Source: Corynebacterium suicordis DSM 45110
Lineage (GTDB): Bacteria > Actinomycetota > Actinomycetes > Mycobacteriales > Mycobacteriaceae
Direction: 5' to 3'
Assembly: GCF_015351405.1 (NCBI RefSeq)
Contig: NZ_JADKMY010000001.1
Coordinates: 682,001 to 746,000, forward strand
Length of the DNA stretch: 64,000 nt
Positions within the stretch are counted from its first letter, which is position 1; every line of letters starts with the position of its first letter. Position numbers and translations under genes: made by a program. Of this stretch, positions 29,158-37,375 are shown one piece after another. The notes under the pieces were generated by a model. The model did not search any database, was not told the origin of the DNA, and saw only the letters and a list, made by a program, of their open reading frames with translations.

Positions 29158-29370
29158 ATGGCTATCACCACCGAATACGAAGTTACGGGAATGTCTTGCG
29201 GGCACTGCGAGAACGCGGTGCACGAGGAAGTCTCTGAGATCCCGGGTGTCACCGGCATTGAGGTCAGCGCAGATACCGGCAAGCTCGTGATCAGCTCCCA
29301 GGATGAGCTCGATGACAATGTGGTTGTCTCGGCTGTTGAAGAGGCCGGTTACAACGTGCTGGGCCACTAA
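29158..29370 (+). CDS. copZ: CopZ-like heavy-metal-associated chaperone
   Basis: 70 residues, a single HMA domain with the metal-binding loop GMSCGHCENAV and the fold end AVEEAGYNV. It would carry Cu(I) in the cytoplasm. AGAAGGAG precedes the ATG. Usually paired with a CopA P-type ATPase, but none is nearby; the following gene encodes a His/Met-rich lipoprotein, so the local unit looks like a sequestration cassette. Controlled most likely by the CsoR-type box upstream. Confidence 0.92.
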   Translation: MAITTEYEVTGMSCGHCENAVHEEVSEIPGVTGIEVSADTGKLVISSQDELDDNVVVSAVEEAGYNVLGH

Positions 29371-29424
29371 ATTCCCGGTAGGTAATGAACTGAAAAACTC
29401 AGAGCAACCGAAAGGACACGTCTC

Positions 29425-30045
29425 TTGAAGAATCGCACCATCGCCGGAATCTCCGCCAGCCTCCTCTTTGCTGCCACCCTTACCGGGTGTTCGCAGGCCG
29501 AAGACTCCGCGGACCAGGCTTCTCATTCCGAGCACTCGCAGCACTCTGAGCAGACCGCGAGCTCGGAAAACTCCGCTGAAAGCAAGGCTCCAGTGCACGA
29601 TCACGAGGGGATGGAACACCCCATGGACGGCGGGCCTGCTTCAGCCGGAATTGAGGTCGCTGAGTCTCCGAAGTTCCCAGTGGGCAGCCAAGCTCGCCTG
29701 ACCGCTGACCACATGGAAGGCATGGAGGGCGCTACGGCCACCATCTCCGGGGCATTCAAAACCTTCACTTACTCGGTTAATTACGATCCCGTAGATGGCG
29801 GGGAACGAGTAGTAGATCACCGGTGGGTCGTCCAGGAAGAGCTGCAGGGTGTGGGGGAGGAGCGACTGGCAGACGGAACTCCCGTGACCATCTTGGCCGA
29901 CCACATGTCCGGCATGAAGGGTGCCAAAGGTGAGATCGCCTACTCCACGGATGAGACCGTGTACATGGTGGATTATGAATCCGATGGAATGAAGATGACC
30001 AACCACAAGTGGGTCACTGAGAGCGAGCTGGAGGCTCTCAACTAA
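29425..30045 (+). CDS. Lipoprotein of the YdhK/DUF1541 family, probably copper-related
   Basis: 206 residues. The signal peptide ends in the lipobox LTGC at about residue 22. A His/Glu/Ser-rich segment (HSEHSQHSEQ, then HDHEGMEHPMDG) could bind metal. Two DUF1541 repeats follow (GSQARLTADHMEGMEGATAT and GTPVTILADHMSGMKGAKGE). TTG start with AAAGGA upstream. It lies 54 bases after copZ, behind the same CsoR-type box. Family function is not established; the context suggests copper binding at the cell surface. Confidence 0.8.
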   Translation: MKNRTIAGISASLLFAATLTGCSQAEDSADQASHSEHSQHSEQTASSENSAESKAPVHDHEGMEHPMDGGPASAGIEVAESPKFPVGSQARLTADHMEGMEGATATISGAFKTFTYSVNYDPVDGGERVVDHRWVVQEELQGVGEERLADGTPVTILADHMSGMKGAKGEIAYSTDETVYMVDYESDGMKMTNHKWVTESELEALN

Positions 30046-30116
30046 GAATCTGCAGTCGCATCCTCCGCGTAGAATGGCCGGAGCAATTATCCCAATACGC
30101 AGGAGGATGCAGACTC

Positions 30117-30440
30117 ATGATTCTCATCAACGTTCGCTTCAAACCGCTGCCGGAGTACGTGGATAACTTCCGCGAAGTTGTCGCCGAATTCACCGAGGCA
30201 ACCCGTGCCGAAGAGGGCAACCTTTTCTTCGATTGGTACCGCAACGAGGACAACCCCGGTGAATACATCCTGGTGGAGGGCTTTCAGGACGATGCCGCTG
30301 AGGCGCACGTCAATTCCGATCACTTCCAGAAGGCCACCGAGCTTTTCCCCACCGTGCTCAAGGAAACGCCGCAGATCATCAATACCCAGATCGAGGGCCA
30401 GGACGAGTGGGATCGCATGGCCGAGTTTCAGGTCAAGTAG
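30117..30440 (+). CDS. Antibiotic biosynthesis monooxygenase (ABM) domain protein
   Basis: 107 residues: MILINVRFKPLPEYVDNFRE, EEGNLFFDWYRNEDNPGEYI and EGFQDDAAEAHVNSDHF match the dimeric alpha-beta barrel ABM family. Members act as small cofactor-free monooxygenases or quinone-modifying enzymes; the reaction cannot be told here. A clear AGGAGGA site precedes the ATG. No obvious partner: it sits between the copper lipoprotein and ppk2. Confidence 0.85.
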   Translation: MILINVRFKPLPEYVDNFREVVAEFTEATRAEEGNLFFDWYRNEDNPGEYILVEGFQDDAAEAHVNSDHFQKATELFPTVLKETPQIINTQIEGQDEWDRMAEFQVK

Positions 30441-30486
30441 TTCCCCGGAAAAGTTGCGGAATTCTAGATTCCACGGGATGCCCCGG

Positions 30487-30492
30487 TAATAT
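30487..30492 (+). promoter_or_regulatory. -10 box of a leaderless ppk2 transcript
   Basis: TAATAT ends eight bases before the ppk2 ATG, with no ribosome-binding site between. Confidence 0.55.
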
Positions 30493-30500
30493 TTAGTCTC

Positions 30501-31532
30501 ATGACTAAAGAGGCGGACACCCACACCGAATCCCCCACAAATCCAGCTCCGCTGGACAAAAAGGCCTATGAGAAGGAACTGGAGCGGCTCCAAGCCGAGC
30601 TCGTAGAGCTGCAGCAATGGGTCGTGGAGAGCGGCGCCCGCGTGGTGATTATCATGGAGGGCCGCGATGCCGCGGGTAAGGGCTCCGCGATCAAACGCAT
30701 CACCCAGTACCTCAACCCGCGTACCTGTCGCATTGAGGCATTGCCCGCTCCGAGCTCCCGCGAAAAGGGTCAGTGGTACTTCCAGCGTTACGTGGAGAAG
30801 CTGCCCACCGCCGGCGAGATCGTCATCTTCGACCGCTCCTGGTACAACCGTGCTGGTGTGGAGCGCGTGATGGGATTCTGCACCACGCAGGAATACCGTC
30901 GTTTCCTCCACCAGGCACCCATTTTCGAGCGCCTGCTGGTGGAAGATGGAATCCTGCTGCGCAAGTACTGGTTCTCTGTTTCTGATGACGAGCAGGTGCG
31001 TCGTTTTACTTCTCGACGCGAGGATCCCCTGCGTCAGTGGAAGCTTTCCCCCATGGATTTGCAGTCCATCACCCGCTGGGAGGATTACTCCCGGGCCAAG
31101 GACGAGATGTTCGTGCACACGGACATCCCTTCCGCTCCCTGGTACACCGTGGAATCCGAGGACAAGAAGCGCTCGCGCATCAACGTGATCAGCCACCTGC
31201 TGAACACTATTCCTTGGGAGCACGTGGAAAAGAACATCCCGGAGATCCCCGAGCGTCCGGAATCTGATTCCACCTACGAGCGGCCCCCACGCACGCAGTT
31301 CCGTTACGTGCCAGATGTAGCCCGCGCTTTGGAGGAAGAACCCGAGGAGAAATCGGGCAAGAAATCCGATAAGAAGAAGTCCGCTGCTAAGTCGGACAAG
31401 AAATCCGCCAAAAAGGCAGACAAGAAAACTGCCAAGAAGACTGCTGCAAAGAAGTCTTCAACCAAGAAGACCTCCGCCAAAAAGTCGGACAAAAAGGCAG
31501 ACAAGAAAACCAAGGCTGCCAAGAACAAGTAG
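30501..31532 (+). CDS. ppk2: Polyphosphate kinase 2 with a lysine-rich C-terminal tail
   Basis: 343 residues. The PPK2 domain (about 20-255) has the Walker A loop MEGRDAAGKGSAIKRI, the lid region EALPAPSSREKGQWYFQRY and Walker B IVIFDRSWYNRAGVERV. It uses polyphosphate to phosphorylate GDP or ADP. The last 65 residues are almost only Lys, Ser, Ala, Thr and Asp in imperfect repeats (KSDKK, KKTAKK), like a histone-H1-type tail, and would be strongly basic. Such a tail might bind polyphosphate or DNA; that is inference. A Ppx phosphatase lies 29 kb on. Confidence 0.92.
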   Translation: MTKEADTHTESPTNPAPLDKKAYEKELERLQAELVELQQWVVESGARVVIIMEGRDAAGKGSAIKRITQYLNPRTCRIEALPAPSSREKGQWYFQRYVEKLPTAGEIVIFDRSWYNRAGVERVMGFCTTQEYRRFLHQAPIFERLLVEDGILLRKYWFSVSDDEQVRRFTSRREDPLRQWKLSPMDLQSITRWEDYSRAKDEMFVHTDIPSAPWYTVESEDKKRSRINVISHLLNTIPWEHVEKNIPEIPERPESDSTYERPPRTQFRYVPDVARALEEEPEEKSGKKSDKKKSAAKSDKKSAKKADKKTAKKTAAKKSSTKKTSAKKSDKKADKKTKAAKNK

Positions 31533-31550
31533 CCCTGCCGAGTTTCTGGC

Positions 31551-32594
31551 ATGGTGGGAGGTATGTCTGAAGAAAAGCAGGTTACCTACCGCATCGAAGG
31601 CCATGCCGGTTTCATTGAGCTGAACCGCCCGCGCGCGCTGAATTCCCTCACCCCGGAGATGGTGCAGGGGATTTCCGACGCTATCGAGCAATGGCGCGAG
31701 GATGACGCGGTGAAATTCGTGGTCATCTATTCCACCACCGATCGCGCTTATTGTGCTGGTGGAGACGTGCGCGCCGTTGCGGAGGCCGACGCCAAGGGCG
31801 ACCTCGATTCAGGTGATGAGTTTTTCCGCCAGGAATATGACCTCAACCTGCGCCTTGCTAAATACCCCAAGCCCATCGCAGCGCTCATGGACGGGGTAGT
31901 GATGGGAGGTGGCTTCGGCATCTCCGCTCACGGTTCTCACCGGGTGATCACCCCGCGCACCCTCGGCGCCATGCCAGAAACTGCCATCGGCTTCGTGCCA
32001 GATGTGGGCATGTCACACGTTCTCACACACCTCGATGTGGACAAAGCTCTGGGTATTTTCACCGGTTGCACCGGTTGGAGGCTTTCCCCGGCAGACCTGG
32101 TGTTCACCGGCCTAGGTACGAACGTGGTGGATGACATCTCCACGCTGCGCGAAAGGCTCGCGAATGCAGAGCTGGACGAGGTTTTGCAGGAATTCTCTGC
32201 CGAGCTGGATGAGGATTCCGCGCTCGAGAAACACCAGGAATGGATCACGAAGACCTTCTCTACCGGCAGCTGGGTGGAGATCGAGCAGCGGATTAATGCC
32301 GCCACTCCAGGTGAGGACGTGGATGCAGAGTTCCTCGAGAAGATTCGTAAATCCCTCAAGAACGCCAACCCCACCAGCTTGGTGGCCGTGGTGGAACTAT
32401 TCCGTCGGAGTGCGGAAACGGATCTGGCGACGGCTCTGCGAAATGAGCTGGCGCTGGCGGACTGCTTGCGTCGAGAAGAAAACTTCCAAGAAGGCGTGCG
32501 GGCCGTGCTGGTGGATAAGAGTCACGACGCCAAGTTCAACCCGGCTAGCTCCGCGCAGGTGGCAGCGGAGAAGTACCGCGATCTGCTGGAATAG
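31551..32594 (+). CDS. 3-hydroxyisobutyryl-CoA hydrolase / enoyl-CoA hydratase family protein
   Basis: 347 residues of the crotonase fold: GFIELNRPRALNSLTPEMV, then YCAGGDVRAVAEA (oxyanion loop), MDGVVMGGGFGISAHGSHRV and ETAIGFVPDVGMSHVL with the Glu and Asp expected in HIBYL-CoA hydrolase. The long C-terminal part (about 150 residues after the core) also fits that subgroup, which acts in valine breakdown. ATG 31563 (MSEEKQ) is an alternative start. The 3' end overlaps the converging pnuC gene by 50 bases. Confidence 0.87.
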   Translation: MVGGMSEEKQVTYRIEGHAGFIELNRPRALNSLTPEMVQGISDAIEQWREDDAVKFVVIYSTTDRAYCAGGDVRAVAEADAKGDLDSGDEFFRQEYDLNLRLAKYPKPIAALMDGVVMGGGFGISAHGSHRVITPRTLGAMPETAIGFVPDVGMSHVLTHLDVDKALGIFTGCTGWRLSPADLVFTGLGTNVVDDISTLRERLANAELDEVLQEFSAELDEDSALEKHQEWITKTFSTGSWVEIEQRINAATPGEDVDAEFLEKIRKSLKNANPTSLVAVVELFRRSAETDLATALRNELALADCLRREENFQEGVRAVLVDKSHDAKFNPASSAQVAAEKYRDLLE

Positions 32595-33255
32595 GCTCAA
32601 ACTTGAGCTGCGCTGAGGCTCGTTGGATTCCGATCCACACCACGAAACCCCAGAGCAGAACCATGAGGAAAACCAGGTAGAACAGTACAGAGATGTACAG
32701 ACCGCTGGCGAGCAACAGGGGGATCGTCACGAGGTGTGCGGCGAGCCAGACTATCCAGAACTCTGTGTATCCGCGGGTTACGCAGTAATAGACCAGCATC
32801 GCGGAGACCAAAATGAAGGCTTGAGGGATGGCCACGCTTGAACCTACCAGGTGAAGCACGGTAGCCACGCCGAATACCGCGGCCCCGGAGATGAGGAGAC
32901 CCTTCCGGCGTTGACCCGGGCTAGCCCATTGAGGGCTGACATGCGCTTTGCCGAAATCCCAACGGCCAAGCGACCAGTGCTTCCATCCGTAAAGGGCGAA
33001 ACCCAGGAAAGCGATGTGCTGAAACACTCGGAAATAAAACTGGGCGGCTGCCGGGTGGAGGAGGACTTCTAGGGAGCTGACCAAGATGAGGAAGAAGTTT
33101 CCCATGATGTCCACTGGCCAAGCCCAGGATTTGCGGAACAGGATACCGATGGCAAACAGGATGATGTATAAATTCCTGATCAGTTCCAGCCACAAGATCT
33201 CAATTCCGCTGATGTCCAAACTTGCGTTTAGAAACCCGGCGGTTAGTTCGTTCAT
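32545..33255 (-). CDS. pnuC: PnuC-type nicotinamide riboside transporter
   Basis: 236 residues with about seven membrane helices. EILWLELIRNLYIILFAIG, SWAWPVDIMGNFFLI, QHIAFLGFALYGWKHW and the later YTEFWIVWLAAHLV are PnuC features (the paired W-x4-N/W motifs). It takes up nicotinamide riboside for NAD synthesis by facilitated diffusion. I use the ATG at 33255 (MNELTAGF); a GTG at 33276 would add seven residues. Its 3' end overlaps the preceding plus-strand gene, an uncommon convergent coding overlap. Confidence 0.87.
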   Translation of the reverse strand: MNELTAGFLNASLDISGIEILWLELIRNLYIILFAIGILFRKSWAWPVDIMGNFFLILVSSLEVLLHPAAAQFYFRVFQHIAFLGFALYGWKHWSLGRWDFGKAHVSPQWASPGQRRKGLLISGAAVFGVATVLHLVGSSVAIPQAFILVSAMLVYYCVTRGYTEFWIVWLAAHLVTIPLLLASGLYISVLFYLVFLMVLLWGFVVWIGIQRASAQLKFEPIPADRGTSPLPPARS

Positions 33256-33346
33256 GAGTCCATTATGACACGTCACCTAGTGAGTATGGAAAGCCTAGGC
33301 GCGGGGCTGGTGCGGACTATTTTCTCAGTACTCACGAGGGGGCTGA

Positions 33347-33991
33347 TTAGCCTAGGCCGCGGTGCAGGAGATCGAAGGCTTCATCGAAGAGACTCTTGAG
33401 GTCTCGGCCACCCGTGATGGATTGCGTGATGTGCGCTTCAATCGCGGTGGTGGCTGCGGCCAGCACAAAGTGCACGGCTAGGTGGGACTGGTAGCGGGAG
33501 AGTGCACCGTCTGTTTTCTGGAACAGGGTATCGCTGAGCTCATCAAAGATCTCGTTGGTGCGGTTCTTCTCTGCCTGTGGCAGCGAGAGGCTCAGCTGCT
33601 CTGCCACGGCGATGATCTGCCGGGCGGAATCTAGCCCTTCTGCAGGGCTTTCGATGAAGCTCCACAGGATGTTCTTGAGCATTTCCACCACTGGGGCGGG
33701 GTTTTCATAGTTCTTAATTTCATCGCCGAGCTGGGTGAAGAAATCCTCGATGTAGTGGAGGAATGCATCATCGCGGTGGGCAAAGTAATTATGAAAGGTG
33801 CGGGTGGATACACCGGCACGGGCAGCGATTTCGGAAACGGTGGTTTGCTCCACACCGAAGTCCAGCAACAACTCCACAGATGCGCGCGCAAGACGATCCC
33901 TGGTCTCCGCTTTTTTGCGGTCACGAAGAGACACCGGTTGGGTCAGTGCCGATGGATCATTGCGATCTGGGGGGAGGTGCATCACAGCCAT
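33347..33991 (-). CDS. TetR family transcriptional regulator
   Basis: 214 residues. The helix-turn-helix is clear: AETRDRLARASVELLLDFGV, then TVSEIAARAGVSTRTFHNYF (recognition helix). The ligand domain is unremarkable. It is related to the neighbouring TetR protein in the HTH. A perfect 19-bp palindrome at 34104-34122, upstream of this gene on its strand, is a plausible autoregulatory operator. It reads in the same direction as, and downstream of, the MMPL-TetR pair. Confidence 0.88.
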   Translation of the reverse strand: MAVMHLPPDRNDPSALTQPVSLRDRKKAETRDRLARASVELLLDFGVEQTTVSEIAARAGVSTRTFHNYFAHRDDAFLHYIEDFFTQLGDEIKNYENPAPVVEMLKNILWSFIESPAEGLDSARQIIAVAEQLSLSLPQAEKNRTNEIFDELSDTLFQKTDGALSRYQSHLAVHFVLAAATTAIEAHITQSITGGRDLKSLFDEAFDLLHRGLG

Positions 33992-34103
33992 GAGGAGAAG
34001 TTCTTTCGATTCTTCAGTGTGGAAATTCAGCTACTTCTACCCAACACCCTATCGGAGGGTGCAGGGGCATAGTCAAACGAATGTGCTGAGCACCACGCAA
34101 CAG

Positions 34104-34122
34104 ACTGTCACGCCGTGACAGT
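34104..34122. promoter_or_regulatory. Perfect 19-bp palindrome, candidate TetR operator
   Basis: ACTGTCACG-C-CGTGACAGT has perfect 9-bp arms around one base. It lies in the 172-base gap between the two tetR genes, upstream of the 33347-33991 gene. Confidence 0.65.
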
Positions 34123-34154
34123 GTGGATACAGTACAAAAGTGTGCCTTACTTTA

Positions 34155-34168
34155 ACTGATTAATCAGT
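34155..34168. promoter_or_regulatory. 14-bp palindrome overlapping the end of the second tetR gene
   Basis: ACTGATTAATCAGT is a perfect palindrome spanning the stop codon of the 34164-34796 gene. It may be a second operator or a weak terminator; it shares the ACTG start with the 34104 palindrome. Confidence 0.4.
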
Positions 34169-34796
34169 AATTTGGGAAGCCCTCCCGCAGAATATCCAGT
34201 GCCCGCTCTTGCGGGTCGTCCACTTTCATCCCGAATTCCTCCAGCAGGGATTCCTCCCGCCCGAAATAATTCAGCACTTGCGCACTCTTGATGGTGGCGA
34301 TGCTCGCATTGATGAACATGTACGAATTAAAGGGGCTCAAGCGACCCTCGGTGTATTGGCTGAGGGCTTGCGCATAACGCATGAGCAGCCGGAAGCATTC
34401 CTTTTGCACGTCTACCTGCGCGGAGCTTCGGATATCCAGAAACAGGGATTCCAGCTCGGAAAAGTGATCGCACGCCTGCTCTGGGAACAACTTCTCATGG
34501 CAGTTCTCCCGCACGCTGCGCATTACATCTACCGGGTGCATGCCCTTGGGCAGGCTTTGGAGGTATTCGATATCCCGCTCAACGATGTACTCCAAGTAGT
34601 GCATGATCGCGGCATCCCGGTGCGGAAAGTAGTTGTGAAACGTGCGGGAGGAGACGTCTGCCCGCTCGGAGATAGCCGCGATTGTCGCGGTCTCCAAACC
34701 GTGCAGGGACGTCAACTCCACCGCCGCGCGAGCCAGGCGGTTGCGCGTTTCTTTCTTCTTCCGTTCGCGGATGCCGGGAACATAGGCACTGGTCAT
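34164..34796 (-). CDS. TetR family transcriptional regulator, MMPL-linked
   Basis: 210 residues. HTH: KETRNRLARAAVELTSLHGL and TIAAISERADVSSRTFHNYF, nearly the same recognition helix (SSRTFHNYFPHRD) as the neighbouring regulator (STRTFHNYFAHRD), so the two probably arose by duplication and may read similar sites. The start codon lies one base after the MMPL stop, so both come from one mRNA and this protein likely represses the transporter. Confidence 0.9.
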   Translation of the reverse strand: MTSAYVPGIRERKKKETRNRLARAAVELTSLHGLETATIAAISERADVSSRTFHNYFPHRDAAIMHYLEYIVERDIEYLQSLPKGMHPVDVMRSVRENCHEKLFPEQACDHFSELESLFLDIRSSAQVDVQKECFRLLMRYAQALSQYTEGRLSPFNSYMFINASIATIKSAQVLNYFGREESLLEEFGMKVDDPQERALDILREGFPNY

Positions 34797-34797
34797 G

Positions 34798-37248
34798 CTA
34801 GTTCTCTTCGAACTTTTCGGAAGCTGGAACTGCAGCTACCTGGTTTTCTTGAGCAGCGTTCTTGGTGGCGCCGTTCTTGGCATCCTTGTTCTTGGCAGCC
34901 TTGGGCTCCTTGCCCTGGAGCGCTTCGCCTTCCACGTCCACGACGGGCAGCAGGCGATCCAGCCACTTCGGAATCTTCCACGCGCGCTCACCGAGCAAGA
35001 ACATCACTGCTGGGATGAACGTCATGCGGATGATGAAGGCGTCGAACAAAACGGCGGTTGCAAGCGCAAAGCCCATCACCTTGATGAACTGCTCGTCCAT
35101 CAGGATGAACGCTGCGAACACGGACATCATGATCAGTGCCGCGGCGGTGACCACGCGGGCGCCGTGCTTGAAGCCGTTGGATACTGCATCGTTGGCGGCC
35201 TTGCCGTGTGCCCAGCCCTCGCGCATACGGGTCACCAGGAACACCTGGTAATCCATCGCCAGGCCGAACACAATGCCAATGAGCATGATTGGCAGGAAGG
35301 AGATGATCGGCTGAGGATCGCTGATGATTCCCGCGAAGCCCATCTGCCAGAGTGCCACGGTCACGCCGAAGGTGGCTGCCACGGAAAGGGCGAAGCCCAG
35401 CGCGGCGATCAGTGGGACCCACAGGGAGCGGAAGACCAGCATGAGCAGCACGAATGCGAGTGCAAGAACAATCGCGATGTACGGAATCAGTGCTTCGGTC
35501 AGGCGCTTGGAAATATCTTCGTAGATCGGGGTGGTGCCGGTGACCGCGTAAGTAGCGCCAGTTTCTTCCTCGAATGTGGACTCGTTAGAGCGCACGGATT
35601 CCAGAACATCAGCGGCGTGCTCATCGGTTGCGCCGTACTCTGGCGTAACCAGAACCTGGGCTGCATCTCCCAGGTCAGCAGGGTTCTTCGGGTCACCGTT
35701 GGTGGCCATGACCTGAGCGTTTACCACGCCATCGGTGCCCTGCAGATCCTCGATTGCCTTCTTGGTGGCGGCTGCCTTTTCCTCATCGCTGAGGTCCTTG
35801 TAATCAACCATGGCAATCATCGGAGCGTTGCGGCCGGGACCGAAGCCCTCGTTGACCATTTCATAAGCAATACGGTTCGGGGAGTCCGGAGCCATAGAAC
35901 CATCGGATGGCATGGCCAAGCGCAGGTTCGCGGCAGGGATGGCCAGCAGAAGCAGCAGCAGACCGGTGGCGATGGCGAAGATAGCTGGGCGCTTGCGGAC
36001 CATGCGCACCCATTTGAGGCCCATGGTTGGGGTGTCATTTTCTGGGTCCGGAGCGTTCACGAACGGCACGCGACCGGCGAATACCTTGGTGCCGAACAAG
36101 CCGAGGATGGCAGGCAGCAGGGTGATTGCCACCAAGACGGCTACGGCAACGGTGGCGGCTGCGGACAGTGCCATGGCGGTGAGGAATGGGATGTTGATGA
36201 TGGAGAGCGCGGCCAGTGCGATGAGCACGGTCAGGCCAGCGAACACCACTGCGGAGCCAGCCTTACCCACTGCTAGACCAGCCAGGTGGGCGCGATCTTC
36301 CCGGCTGATGGACTTCAGTTCATTCGCCAGTTCCTTCGGCGAGAGGTTGTGGGCGCCCACGTGGCGGATCAGCTCATTGCGGAAACGCGCCAGGATGAAC
36401 AGCGCGTAGTCGATACCCACTGCCAGGCCGATCATGGAGGCCAGGGTGGGGGTCATGTCGGAGATGGTGTCCGTGAAGTGGGTCATGGCGAAGATGCCCG
36501 CGATGCCGATGCCCAGTCCGGTCACTGCTGTCAGCAGTGGCAGGCCGGCGGCTACGAAGCTACCGAACGTGAGGATCAGCACGAGAGCAGCCACTGCCAT
36601 ACCGATCAGCTCAGCACTGCCGCCTGGCGCGCTGGCCTGGAATGCGTTGCCGTTCCACGCGACCTTCAGGTCACCCTTGTTCTCTTCAACGGCCTTGGTG
36701 AACTCATCGACCTGCTCAGGAGTGATGTCCATGCTCGTCTCGGCATCGAACGTCACACCCACCTGGCCGGTGGTCTTGTCTGGGCTCAGCGGAGAGATTG
36801 CGGCGAGGTTCGCATCGATCTGTTCCTGTGGCATCTGCTGGGCCTTCATGGCCTCAGTCATCTGCATCTTCAGGCCCTCGGCAGCCTGTACAGGAGGTAC
36901 GATCGCGTCCGTATCAGTCAGCGATGGCACTTCCTTGACGGCGGTGAGCAGGTCGTTGACTTGCTTGTCGACGCCTGGGTCTGTCAGGTCGGAGCCTTCA
37001 GGAGCTTGAATGATGAGGTCACCCTTGGGGGCTTCCATCTGATCCTCGCCACCGGCGGGGAAGCGTTCCTTGATTTTTTCTTGAGTCTCGATAGATTCCA
37101 GACCTGGAATGCTGAAGTTCATTGTGGTCGATGTCTGCAAGGTAGCTGCTGCGGTGCCCATGCCGATGATGAGCAGCAGCCAAACGGCGATAAATCGCCA
37201 GCGATGAGCGTAGGCGGAGTGGCCCACGCGATATAGGAAAGTAGCCAT
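34798..37248 (-). CDS. MMPL/RND family transporter
   Basis: 816 residues from ATG 37248 (MATFLYRVGHSAYAHRW); a longer start at 37284 has no ribosome site. Topology is RND-like: one helix, a large external loop, a helix bundle, then the same again. Each half has the Asp-Tyr helix typical of MMPL proteins: GLAVGIDYALFILARFRNE and GIVFGLAMDYQVFLVTRMRE. It exports lipids or hydrophobic compounds by proton motive force. At this length it resembles YdfJ-type MMPLs rather than the mycolate exporters. The C-terminal tail is Lys/Ala-rich. Confidence 0.9.
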   Translation of the reverse strand: MATFLYRVGHSAYAHRWRFIAVWLLLIIGMGTAAATLQTSTTMNFSIPGLESIETQEKIKERFPAGGEDQMEAPKGDLIIQAPEGSDLTDPGVDKQVNDLLTAVKEVPSLTDTDAIVPPVQAAEGLKMQMTEAMKAQQMPQEQIDANLAAISPLSPDKTTGQVGVTFDAETSMDITPEQVDEFTKAVEENKGDLKVAWNGNAFQASAPGGSAELIGMAVAALVLILTFGSFVAAGLPLLTAVTGLGIGIAGIFAMTHFTDTISDMTPTLASMIGLAVGIDYALFILARFRNELIRHVGAHNLSPKELANELKSISREDRAHLAGLAVGKAGSAVVFAGLTVLIALAALSIINIPFLTAMALSAAATVAVAVLVAITLLPAILGLFGTKVFAGRVPFVNAPDPENDTPTMGLKWVRMVRKRPAIFAIATGLLLLLLAIPAANLRLAMPSDGSMAPDSPNRIAYEMVNEGFGPGRNAPMIAMVDYKDLSDEEKAAATKKAIEDLQGTDGVVNAQVMATNGDPKNPADLGDAAQVLVTPEYGATDEHAADVLESVRSNESTFEEETGATYAVTGTTPIYEDISKRLTEALIPYIAIVLALAFVLLMLVFRSLWVPLIAALGFALSVAATFGVTVALWQMGFAGIISDPQPIISFLPIMLIGIVFGLAMDYQVFLVTRMREGWAHGKAANDAVSNGFKHGARVVTAAALIMMSVFAAFILMDEQFIKVMGFALATAVLFDAFIIRMTFIPAVMFLLGERAWKIPKWLDRLLPVVDVEGEALQGKEPKAAKNKDAKNGATKNAAQENQVAAVPASEKFEEN

Positions 37249-37310
37249 GAGGGAAATCATTGCATAGGGTTCGAAAGTTTTCAAGTTTTACGCAACGTCT
37301 GAATATATAT

Positions 37311-37320
37311 GCAAATTTGC
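37311..37320. promoter_or_regulatory. Palindrome upstream of the MMPL gene
   Basis: GCAAATTTGC is a perfect 10-bp palindrome in an AT-rich stretch, 63 bases before the preferred MMPL start; it could be part of the promoter or an operator. Confidence 0.35.
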
Positions 37321-37353
37321 GGGTTCCCGTCACTCGCTGACAAGGCGAGCGCT

Positions 37354-37370
37354 GGCGTCGAAAAAAGAAG
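37354..37370 (-). repeat. Dispersed T-rich TCGACGCC repeat after prfC
   Basis: Read on the minus strand it is CTTCTTTTTTCGACGCC, starting six bases after the prfC stop. Non-coding copy of the window-wide motif. Confidence 0.6.
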
Positions 37371-37375
37371 ATGGG

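Noticed and set aside
34795..36276. 493-codon plus-strand ORF opposite the MMPL gene
   Set aside because: It is the mirror of a well-supported transporter gene, has His/Gly-rich composition typical of antisense frames and no ribosome site.
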